From positions 448,246-493,317 of the forward strand of contig NZ_RAIF01000025.1 of NCBI RefSeq assembly GCF_003671715.1: a DNA stretch of 45,072 nucleotides. The letters are read 5' to 3'. The translations under genes were made by a program, and so were the position numbers. Within the stretch, counting starts at the first letter, position 1, and each line of letters opens with the position of its first letter. This document shows positions 36,276 through 43,876 of this stretch, one piece after another. Source of the stretch: Streptomyces sp. E2N166. Its GTDB lineage: Bacteria; Actinomycetota; Actinomycetes; Streptomycetales; Streptomycetaceae. The notes under the pieces were generated by a model. The model did not search any database, was not told the DNA's origin, and saw only the letters and a list, made by a program, of their open reading frames with translations.

Positions 36276-36719
36276 TCAGCGGATCCGGGCAGGCAGGGGA
36301 GCCGCTCGGCTGACGCACTCGAACCACACCGTCTTGCCCCGCCCGTCGGCGTACGGTGCGACACCCCACCGGTCGGCCACCGCCGCGACGATCACGAGTC
36401 CGCGCCCGCCGTCGCTCAGCGTGTCGGCAGCCGCCACGACCGGCAGCTCCGGGCAGCCGTCGGCGACCTCCACCCGCACTCCGCCGGGGTACAGCAGGAA
36501 GCACACGCGGCAGCGACGGCCGGGCACGTGCCGTACGACGTTGGCGACCAGCTCGGTGAGCGCCAGCTCGGCGGCGTCGGCGACGTCCCGCAGGCCCGAG
36601 CGGACGAGGTAAAGCCGCAGCACGCGGCGCAGATGGCGGGCCGAGTGCGCGCCCATGGCGAACTCGGCGTGGTACTGACTCCGAACGTCCGTCTCTTGCG
36701 GACCGGTTACGTGGTTCAC
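36276..36719 (-). CDS. RsbW/SpoIIAB-like ATP-binding protein
   Basis: A 147-aa stand-alone HATPase_c protein like anti-sigma-factor kinases: N box LALTELVANVVRHVPGRRCR (about 51-70) and G box DGGRGLVIVAAVADRWGV (about 102-119). In streptomycetes such proteins commonly sit beside an XRE-DUF5753 regulator and a DUF397 protein, as here, where this gene is divergent from them by 95 bp. The partner sigma or anti-anti-sigma factor is unknown. The GTG at 36719 is used as start; an internal ATG exists about 20 residues in. Confidence 0.85.
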   Translation of the reverse strand: MNHVTGPQETDVRSQYHAEFAMGAHSARHLRRVLRLYLVRSGLRDVADAAELALTELVANVVRHVPGRRCRVCFLLYPGGVRVEVADGCPELPVVAAADTLSDGGRGLVIVAAVADRWGVAPYADGRGKTVWFECVSRAAPLPARIR

Positions 36720-36814
36720 GACACAAGGCTGCGACTCATTGCGTACGTTCGACTACGCACAGAAACGAACGCCGGAAGGCGTTGCCGTCGGTAGTTCCGG
36801 AGTGAGGTGCCGCA

Positions 36815-37663
36815 GTGGCCAACATCCAGTCCCTCGACCCGACCGCGTCCCCACTCGACTACTACGGCTGGGAGCTGCGCCGCCAGCGCGAGGCCCACGG
36901 TCTCCGGCAGGGTCAGCTCGGCGAGATCATCTTCTGCACCGGTTCGCTGGTCGGCCAGATCGAGACCACGAAGAAGGTCCCGACGCGGGACTTCTCCGAG
37001 CGGGTGGATGCTGCGCTGGGCACGGACGGTCTGTTCTCGCGCCTGATCGGCCTGGTCCTGCGGAGTCAACTCCCCACGTGGTTCCAGCCATACGCGGAGA
37101 TGGAGGCGAAGGCGGCGTACATCTCCACGTACCAGGCGCAGTTGGTTTACGGGCTGCTGCAGACGGAGGAGTATGCGCGGGCGGTCCTGGCTACCGGCAT
37201 GCCGGACGACCTGGGAGGCCTGCTGGCCGCCCGAATGGAACGCCAGCGCATTCTGGAGCGCGAGCAGCCGCCGCTGGCCTGGGTGGTGCTGGACGAGGCA
37301 GTGCTGCACCGCCCCATCGGCGGCCCCGAGGTCATGCGGCGGCAACTGGCCCGGCTGTTGGAGTTCGCCGGTCACCGGTGGATGCATGTGCAGGTGCTGC
37401 CGAACAAAGCCGGGGCTCACGCCAGCCTCGCTGGTTCGTTCAACTTCCTCCGCTTCGACGACAACCCGGACATCGTCTACACGGAGGACATCATCTCCGG
37501 CCACATGACGGCCAATCCGGAGACCATCAGGGAAGCCGCGCTCCGTTACGCTCGCTTGCAGGCCGCTGCCCTCTCCGTGGAGGATTCGGCGGAACTGATC
37601 ATCCGGGTGATGGAGGAACGCTATGGACACGGCTCCCAGCCAGAGGAACAGTCAGTGGCGTAA
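36815..37663 (+). CDS. XRE-family regulator with DUF5753 ligand-like domain
   Basis: A 282-aa regulator. XRE helix-turn-helix at about 18-70 (WELRRQREAHGLRQGQLGEI, then GSLVGQIETTKKVPTRDFSE); DUF5753 domain at about 90-270 (YISTYQAQLVYGLLQTEEYA, LLEFAGHRWMHVQVLPNKAG, DDNPDIVYTEDIISGHM). WhiJ in S. coelicolor is of this type and works with a DUF397 partner. GTG at 36815 with GGAGTGAGG about 8 nt upstream. The 3' end overlaps the DUF397 gene by 41 bp, so they are translated together. Confidence 0.94.
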   Translation: MANIQSLDPTASPLDYYGWELRRQREAHGLRQGQLGEIIFCTGSLVGQIETTKKVPTRDFSERVDAALGTDGLFSRLIGLVLRSQLPTWFQPYAEMEAKAAYISTYQAQLVYGLLQTEEYARAVLATGMPDDLGGLLAARMERQRILEREQPPLAWVVLDEAVLHRPIGGPEVMRRQLARLLEFAGHRWMHVQVLPNKAGAHASLAGSFNFLRFDDNPDIVYTEDIISGHMTANPETIREAALRYARLQAAALSVEDSAELIIRVMEERYGHGSQPEEQSVA

Positions 37664-37820
37664 GTCCAGTTACAGCGGAAATACCGGTGGTGACTGCGTC
37701 GAGGTCGCCGACAAGTGCCCCACCGGCTCCGTGCCCGTGCGGGACAGTAAGAACGCGGCCGGGCCGGTTGTCACCGTCGGGGCCGGGGCCTGGCAGGCGT
37801 TCGTCCACGGCCTGCGGTAG
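37623..37820 (+). CDS. DUF397 small protein
   Basis: A 65-aa DUF397 protein: WRKSSYSGNTGGDCVEVA, then VPVRDSKNAAGPVVTV and WQAFVHGLR. BldB belongs to this family. Overlap with the XRE gene (41 bp) and their usual pairing suggest that it modulates the regulator, either as antagonist or as output. A strong inverted repeat follows 32 bp after the stop. Confidence 0.92.
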   Translation: MDTAPSQRNSQWRKSSYSGNTGGDCVEVADKCPTGSVPVRDSKNAAGPVVTVGAGAWQAFVHGLR

Positions 37821-37851
37821 TCACCGCCCACAGCCCGAACACCGCACCCCA

Positions 37852-37893
37852 AACTGTCATCGAGCCGCTCAAATGAGCGGCTCGATGACAGTT
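37852..37893. terminator. 20-bp perfect inverted repeat after the DUF397 gene
   Basis: Bases 37852-37871 and 37874-37893 are exact reverse complements (arms begin aactgtcatcgagccgctca) with a 2-nt loop. It could be a strong terminator, although no T-run follows (gcccctaat), or a cruciform or binding site. Confidence 0.7.
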
Positions 37894-38063
37894 GCCCCTA
37901 ATATGCTCACGCTCGCCACTACTCCCCCCGGTCCGCCTGCCGGGCAAGGAACTCCTCGCGGGCCTTCTCCTCAAGCCGGTGCGCCTCGCCGGGTCCAGGC
38001 GTGAGGCGACCACCGCCCGTGCCTCCACCGGCCGCTGTCAGTGGCCCGTGCCACCATCGGCGT

Positions 38064-38474
38064 ATGGACAAGCTGCGGCAGTTGCGGCTGGCGAAGGACG
38101 CCATGGACCGTGACTGGGCCGACCCGGCGCTCGATCTCGACGCCGTGGCCGCGCATGCCGGATACTCCCGGTATCACTTCCTGCGCGCCTTCAAGGAGGC
38201 GTACGGCGAGACACCGGGCCAGTACCTCACCCGCCGCCGTATCGAGCGCGCCGAGGACATGCTGCGCACCGCCAACCTGTCCGTGACCGAGGTCTGCCAC
38301 CTGGTCGGCTTCAGCAGCCTGGGCACCTTCTCCACCCGGTTCAAGGCGTTGACCGGACTGCCCCCGAGCGAGTACCGGACGAAGTACGTGGGCCGGGGCA
38401 CCGCCCTCATACCCGGCTGCTACGTCATGCACTGGGCCGGCGGAGTGCGGCGCAATTCCGGAGAAGCGGACTGA
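38064..38474 (+). CDS. AraC-type regulator consisting only of the DNA-binding domain
   Basis: A 136-aa protein made almost wholly of the double AraC helix-turn-helix (about 8-105: LDLDAVAAHAGYSRYHFLRA, then YLTRRRIERAEDMLRTANLS, VCHLVGFSSLGTFSTRFKAL, TGLPPSEYR). It has no ligand domain, which in MarA/SoxS-like proteins means control by abundance; the C-terminal 30 residues do not match a domain I know. It is followed 73 bp later by a VOC protein gene on the same strand, a pairing common in actinomycetes, so it probably regulates that gene. Confidence 0.93.
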   Translation: MDKLRQLRLAKDAMDRDWADPALDLDAVAAHAGYSRYHFLRAFKEAYGETPGQYLTRRRIERAEDMLRTANLSVTEVCHLVGFSSLGTFSTRFKALTGLPPSEYRTKYVGRGTALIPGCYVMHWAGGVRRNSGEAD

Positions 38475-38547
38475 GACCCCCGCTGCCTACCGTGGCAGGG
38501 CAAGCGGGAACGGCCGCGCAATCAGCGCGTACAAACAGGAGCACGCC

Positions 38548-38994
38548 ATGATCGAAGGCCTCGCCATCTCGACCGTCTGGGTCCTCGACCAGGACCGGGC
38601 CAAGGAGTTCTACACCGAGAAGCTGGGCCTGGAGGTCCGCACCGACATGACCATGGGCGAGGGCGGCATGCGCTGGCTGACGGTCGGCTCCCCGAACCAG
38701 CCCGACGTCGAACTGACGCTGATGGTCCCGTCCGGCCCCTCGATGGACCCCGAGTCCGCCGAGATGATCAAGAAGCTGGTCGCCAAGGGCGCACTCGGTG
38801 CCGGCGTGCTGACCACCGATGACGTCCACGGCGACTACAAGAAGCTCAAGGACCGCGGGGTCGAGTTCCTCCAGGAGCCGCAGGAGCGCCCGTACGGCAC
38901 GGAGGCCCTCTTCCGCGACGACTCCGGCAACTGGTTCTCCTTCACCCAGCCCCGCGAGGGCGGCCTCGACATGGACCAGGACTTCGCCTGCTGA
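38548..38994 (+). CDS. VOC-family (glyoxalase/bleomycin-resistance-like) protein
   Basis: A 148-aa protein with the two beta-alpha-beta-beta-beta modules of the vicinal oxygen chelate fold (IEGLAISTVWVLDQDRAKEF, YTEKLGLEVRTDM, ending FRDDSGNWFSFTQPREGG). Members are metal-dependent isomerases, dioxygenases, or drug-binding resistance proteins; the substrate is not predictable here. The upstream AraC regulator suggests induction. A gagcggctgagcagccg hairpin follows the stop. Confidence 0.9.
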   Translation: MIEGLAISTVWVLDQDRAKEFYTEKLGLEVRTDMTMGEGGMRWLTVGSPNQPDVELTLMVPSGPSMDPESAEMIKKLVAKGALGAGVLTTDDVHGDYKKLKDRGVEFLQEPQERPYGTEALFRDDSGNWFSFTQPREGGLDMDQDFAC

Positions 38995-39016
38995 GCGGCT
39001 GAGCAGCCGAGCGGGG

Positions 39017-40372
39017 CTAAGACCGGCCCGGGGAGCCGCTGTGGGCCCGGTCCGGCAGCATCGGGTAGCTCCCGGTGTTCGTCGGCGCGTGCTCCGGCAG
39101 CCACAGCACGGCGACCGCGCCCTCGGCCGGTACGTGCTCCGGGGCGCCGGCGGGCCGTACGTTGCGGAAGGTGAGCCGGGCGCCCAGTACCCGCGCCTGA
39201 CCGGCGGCGATGGTCAGGCCCAGCCCGTGCCCGCGGCCCGCCCGGTCCGTGCTGCCGGTGCGGAAGCGGCTCGGGCCCTCGGCGAGGAGGGCCTCGGGGA
39301 AGCCCGGCCCGTGGTCGCGAACCCGGATCACCCGGCCCTCGACGCTGACCTCGACGGGGGGCCGGCCGTGCCGGGCCGCGTTGGCGAGCAGGTTGATCAG
39401 CACGCGCTCCAGGCGTCGCGGGTCGGTGGTGACCTCCGACTCGTGGATCACCCGCACCTCCACGTCCGGGTCCTTGGCCGCCACCCGCCGGGACACGAAG
39501 TCGCCCAGCATGATGTCCTGCAGCTCGGCCCGCTCCGAGGCCCCGTCGAGCCGGGCCACCTCCAGGACGTCCTCGACGAGCGTCCGCATCGCCTTCGCGC
39601 GGTCGAGGACCAGCTCGGTCGGCCGGCCCGGCGGCAGCAGCTCGGCGGCGGTGAGCAGGCCGGTCACCGGGGTGCGCAGCTCGTGCGCGATGTCCGCGGT
39701 GACCCGGCGCTCGGCGTCCAGCCGCTTCTGCAAGGCGTCCGCCATCGCGTCCACGGCGCTCGCGAGGTCGTCGGTCTCGTCCCGGACGACCCCGCCGATG
39801 GCGTCCCTCACGCGGACGTCCGGCTCGCCGTTGGCTACCTGGTGCGCGGCGGCGGCGGCCTTGCGCAGCCGCCGCGACAGCTGACCGCCGATGAGCACGC
39901 CGAGCGCGCTGCCGCCGAGGACGACCGCGATGGAGCCGATGACCAGGGCCTGGTCGAGGTCATCGAGGATGTCCGCGCTGCGGTCGGTGAACCCGGAGTG
40001 CAGGGACATCACGTGCCCGTCCTTGAGCGGCACGGCGGCCCAGATGTCCGTCACCCCGTCGGCCCGCTCGGCGACGTACGTCGCCCGCCGCCCGTTCTCG
40101 ACCTTGCGGCGCAGCTCCGCGGGCAGCTCGGGGTCGTCGATCTTGGCGTTGGGGAAGTTCTGCCGTCCGGACAGCTCGTAGTTGCGCTGGGCGATCAGGA
40201 CCCGGTCGTCCGCGAGGTCACGCGCGTTGTCCAGCATCGACACCCGGGCCGCGTTGTGCACGACCAGGCTCAGCGCCACCGCGACCAGCGCGCCGACCAG
40301 CGCGATGGCCGCGCTGAGCTTCCAGCGCAGCCCGGTACGGATGCTCAGCCTCGTACGGAAGAACCCCCGCAT
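39017..40372 (-). CDS. cseC: sensor histidine kinase CseC
   Basis: A 451-aa kinase that senses envelope damage (glycopeptide antibiotics, lysozyme) and activates CseB. TM1 at about 18-38; an extracytoplasmic domain (40-140) with RNYELSGRQNFPNAKI; TM2 at about 142-164; HAMP linker; HisKA with H230 in RRVTADIAHELRTPVTGL; HATPase with VLINLLANAARHG (N box) and GRGHGLGLTIAA (G box). Last gene of sigE-cseABC, 23 bp after cseB. ATG at 40372. Confidence 0.95.
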   Translation of the reverse strand: MRGFFRTRLSIRTGLRWKLSAAIALVGALVAVALSLVVHNAARVSMLDNARDLADDRVLIAQRNYELSGRQNFPNAKIDDPELPAELRRKVENGRRATYVAERADGVTDIWAAVPLKDGHVMSLHSGFTDRSADILDDLDQALVIGSIAVVLGGSALGVLIGGQLSRRLRKAAAAAHQVANGEPDVRVRDAIGGVVRDETDDLASAVDAMADALQKRLDAERRVTADIAHELRTPVTGLLTAAELLPPGRPTELVLDRAKAMRTLVEDVLEVARLDGASERAELQDIMLGDFVSRRVAAKDPDVEVRVIHESEVTTDPRRLERVLINLLANAARHGRPPVEVSVEGRVIRVRDHGPGFPEALLAEGPSRFRTGSTDRAGRGHGLGLTIAAGQARVLGARLTFRNVRPAGAPEHVPAEGAVAVLWLPEHAPTNTGSYPMLPDRAHSGSPGRS

Positions 40373-40395
40373 GTCCTGTATCCCCGAATCCCCGC

Positions 40396-41100
<705 letters not shown>

Positions 41101-41173
41101 CCGGGTGCTCTCAGTCCTCGTGTGCGGTCACTCGGTAGACGCGGGGGGCGTGCGCCGCGTTCATTTCTCCACC

Positions 41174-41270
41174 GGGGTTCACGTCTCCGCCGGTGGTCGT
41201 CTCTCCGCGGGGTTCACGTCTCCGCCGGTGTCCAAGTCTCCATCGGGGTCTTCATGTCTCCATCGGTCCG
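41174..41270 (-). repeat. degenerate 35-36-bp tandem repeat between cseA and cseB
   Basis: Two copies share an exact 22-bp core (41174-41195 and 41209-41230, beginning ggggttcacgtctccgcc), and a third, diverged copy begins at 41245. The region is inside the sigE-cseABC transcription unit and shows no ORF with coding character. Transcribed from the minus strand, it could shape mRNA structure or termination before cseB. Confidence 0.75.
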
Positions 41271-41319
41271 GGCGGCCCGATCGGTTCACACGGCCCGGCC
41301 GGTTCTCTCGCCGTGCGCG

Positions 41320-41991
41320 TCAGCTGTCCGGTTCCGGGGCCGGGGTCGGCACGTTCCCGGCGGCGTTGCTGTAGTCGTTGTGGGTGCGGAACTCCTCGGT
41401 GAACCGGCCCGAGGCCCAGCGGTACGTGATCACGTTCTCGCCGGACGGACTGGACACCGGGTCGCCCTTCTCGTACACCTGCTTGGTCACCACCAGGTCG
41501 CCGCGGTCGATCTCCGCGTAGACCGGCGGCTCCTCGGCCTTGAACACATTCTGGTACGCGCCGTCCTCCTCGCGGTACACGTAACTGCCCACACCGACCG
41601 CGTCACCGCACGTCAGCACGTTGACGACGACGTCCTCGGCCGATCCCGACCCTCCGGTCAGCTCCCCGTACGACACGTCGACGGGGTACTCGTCGGCGAC
41701 GCACGGCTTCAGCTCGCGCTTGACCTCGGCGGAGACCTTGGGGTCGGCCTTGACGAGCCGGACCGCGTTCACGCGGTCGGGAGCCTTGGAGGGGGAGGCC
41801 GTGGGCGAGGAGGAGGCGGCGCCCGCCACCGCTTCCGCGTGGGCCGGCCCCTCGTCACGGGCGCCGGTGCCGCCCGCGCCGCAGCCGGAGAGGGAAAGGC
41901 CGAGGGCGACGAGCACGGCCACCGCCGTACCCGCCGCCTGTTTACTCCTCCGGGCATCCCCGGGTGATCGACCGACGGTCAGGCCGCGCAA
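41320..41991 (-). CDS. cseA: lipoprotein CseA, negative modulator of the SigE system
   Basis: A 223-aa lipoprotein. The signal peptide (about 16-36, AVAVLVALGLSLSG) ends in the lipobox LSGC with lipid-bearing C37. The mature part has an Ala/Ser-rich linker, then a folded domain (VYREEDGAYQNVFKAEEPPV, then YAEIDRGDLVVTKQVYEKG). CseA damps sigE expression in S. coelicolor, probably through CseC. The start is a TTG at 41991, supported by GAGGAG 8 nt upstream, and it overlaps the sigE stop by 13 bp. Confidence 0.9.
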   Translation of the reverse strand: MRGLTVGRSPGDARRSKQAAGTAVAVLVALGLSLSGCGAGGTGARDEGPAHAEAVAGAASSSPTASPSKAPDRVNAVRLVKADPKVSAEVKRELKPCVADEYPVDVSYGELTGGSGSAEDVVVNVLTCGDAVGVGSYVYREEDGAYQNVFKAEEPPVYAEIDRGDLVVTKQVYEKGDPVSSPSGENVITYRWASGRFTEEFRTHNDYSNAAGNVPTPAPEPDS

Positions 41992-42512
41992 CGCTCCCGC
42001 TCCTCACGCTCCAGCGCCCGTGCGTCCAGATCGCGGGCGACCAGCTCCTCGCGGAGCCGGGCGAGCGCCCGGTGCAGCGTGCTCTTGACCGTTCCCGCCG
42101 ACATGCCGAGGGCGGCGGCGGTCTCCTCCGTGGACATCTGCTCCCAGTGTCGCAGCACCACGACGCTGCGCTGCTTCGGGGCGAGCACCTTCATGACGTC
42201 CATCAGCAGGGCGCGGTCCGCGTGCTGCTCGGTGGAGTCGTCCACGCACGACTCCGGGAGCTGCTCGGTCGGCACTTCCTCCAGCTTCCGCGCCCGCCAC
42301 CACTCGGTACGCGTGTTGATCATCACCCGGCGCAGGTAGGCGTCCGCCAGCCGCTTGTCCTCGATGGTCTCCCAGCGGCGGTACGTGCGCACCAGCGCGG
42401 TCTGCAGGAGGTCCTGGGCGTCCACGGGATCCGGGACCAGGCGCCGGGCGCTGCGCAGCAGCGCGTCCTGCCGGGTCCGGACGTACTCCTCGAACTCGAG
42501 CACCTCGCCCAT
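41979..42512 (-). CDS. sigE: ECF RNA polymerase sigma factor SigE
   Basis: A 177-aa ECF sigma factor. Region 2: EEYVRTRQDALLRSARRLVP, then DAQDLLQTALVRTYRRWE and YLRRVMINTRTEWWR. Region 4: LAPKQRSVVVLRHWEQMSTE, then ALGMSAGTVKSTLHRALARL. SigE directs cell-envelope stress genes; it has no anti-sigma gene, and instead its level is set by CseBC. The ATG at 42512 is preferred over one 15 codons upstream because GGAAGG precedes it by 9 nt and it fits the known length. The 42513-42762 gap holds the promoter of the operon; I could not fix the boxes. Confidence 0.96.
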   Translation of the reverse strand: MGEVLEFEEYVRTRQDALLRSARRLVPDPVDAQDLLQTALVRTYRRWETIEDKRLADAYLRRVMINTRTEWWRARKLEEVPTEQLPESCVDDSTEQHADRALLMDVMKVLAPKQRSVVVLRHWEQMSTEETAAALGMSAGTVKSTLHRALARLREELVARDLDARALEREERERCAA

Positions 42513-42762
42513 GTCAACCGCCTTCCGATCCGTAGCCCTGCTGTGCCTGCGGGGCACGGAAACGAAGTTAGGGAAGCGTTGTCACGGCGCTGTGCGATGC
42601 AGCCTGCGGAGGGGCCTCGGCTGTCCGTCGGTTGTGTAACGGAAGGAGAGACCGGCTGGAACGACCGGCCACTTGGTGCGGGTAATGACCGATTCCCCCG
42701 CTATGTGACCTGTCACGAAAGTACTGCCACGGCTGTGCTCACCGCTGTGCTCCGGCCGTACG

Positions 42763-43758
42763 TCAGCTCAGCGGCAGCCGGTACAGCCCGTCCGCCAGCG
42801 GCTCCACCAGACCGTCGGCGACGAGGCCGTCCAGGGCTCGTGCGCGCTGGACCGGTTCGTGCCAGACCTGGTCGAGTGCCGCCTGCGGCACCGGCCCGTG
42901 CGCCTCCCGCAGCACCGCGAGCAGCCGGCCGCGCACCTGCCGGTCGGTACCCGCGTACGTCTGGCCGCGCCGTGGCGGCCCGTCGTGCGCGGGCTTGCCG
43001 GCCAGCCGCCACGCGCACCGGTCCGCGATCGGACAGCGGTGACACGACTCGTTCTTCGCCGTGCAGACGAGCGCGCCCAGCTCCATGGAGGCGGCCGCCC
43101 AGCGGGCCGCGCCCGCCTCGTCGTCCGGCAGCAGCGCCCGCGCCAGCTTCCGCTCGGCGGCGGTGGTGGCGTTCGGCGGGTACTGCGCACCGGTGACCGC
43201 CCGGGCGAACACCCGGCGGACGTTGGTGTCCAGTACGGCGTGCCGCTGGCCGTAGGCGAAGGAGGCGACCGCGGCGGCCGTGTACTCGCCGATGCCGGGC
43301 AGCGCCAGCAGTTGGGCGTGGTCCGCCGGTACGTCGCCGCCGTGCCGTTCCGTTATGGCCGCGGCGGCGCCGTGCAGGCGCAGGGCGCGACGCGGATAAC
43401 CGAGCCGGCCCCAGGCGCGGACGGCCTCGCCGGGCGCCTCCGCGGCGAGGTCGGCGGGGCGCGGCCAGCGGGCCAGCCACTGCTCGTAGACGGGCAGGAC
43501 ACGGCTCACCGGCGTCTGCTGGAGCATGAACTCGCTGACCATCACGCCCCAAGCGCCGGCCTCCGGGCGCCGCCACGGCAGGTCGCGGGCGTGCTCGTCG
43601 AACCAGTCGATGACGGGGGCGTGCAGCGGCACACCGGACACGGCCCGCTCACCGACCGGGACGGCGGCGGACGCCGGGGCACCGGAGACGGCGGCGGAGG
43701 CCGGGGTCGCGGCGGGGTCGGAGGGGCCGTTGTGCGAGGGCTTCGTGGGCGCAGTCAT
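42763..43758 (-). CDS. mutY: A/G-specific adenine glycosylase MutY (short form)
   Basis: A 331-aa base-excision glycosylase that removes A opposite 8-oxoG. After about 45 disordered residues: catalytic Glu in MVSEFMLQQTPV, helix-hairpin-helix LPGIGEYTAAAVASFAYG with catalytic Asp in AVLDTNVRRVFA, then the [4Fe-4S] loop C-X6-C-X2-C-X5-C in CTAKNESCHRCPIADRC. The NUDIX-like C-terminal domain that reads 8-oxoG in E. coli MutY is missing; instead the C-terminus (about 255-331) looks like a small winged helix (VRGRLLAVLREAHGPVPQ). GGAGGG lies just upstream of the ATG. Confidence 0.93.
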   Translation of the reverse strand: MTAPTKPSHNGPSDPAATPASAAVSGAPASAAVPVGERAVSGVPLHAPVIDWFDEHARDLPWRRPEAGAWGVMVSEFMLQQTPVSRVLPVYEQWLARWPRPADLAAEAPGEAVRAWGRLGYPRRALRLHGAAAAITERHGGDVPADHAQLLALPGIGEYTAAAVASFAYGQRHAVLDTNVRRVFARAVTGAQYPPNATTAAERKLARALLPDDEAGAARWAAASMELGALVCTAKNESCHRCPIADRCAWRLAGKPAHDGPPRRGQTYAGTDRQVRGRLLAVLREAHGPVPQAALDQVWHEPVQRARALDGLVADGLVEPLADGLYRLPLS

Positions 43759-43864
43759 GACCCTCCGATCCTGCCACGGGAGGACCACCGCACGGGCGCA
43801 CCGCCACCCGGTATCGGCCACGACCCCTGACGATCGACAGGGGCGCCGCCCCGCCGCCCGCTTG

Positions 43865-43870
43865 TAGCGT
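43865..43870 (+). promoter_or_regulatory. -10 box (TAGCGT), leaderless type
   Basis: TAGCGT lies 6 nt before the GTG at 43877, with no ribosome binding site. Confidence 0.45.
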
Positions 43871-43876
43871 CGGCCC

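Noticed and set aside
37919..38104. Minus-strand ORF ending EEKAREEFLARQADRGE
   Set aside because: The end looks protein-like, but the only start lies antisense to the AraC start codon, there is no ribosome binding site, and the first half has no coding character.
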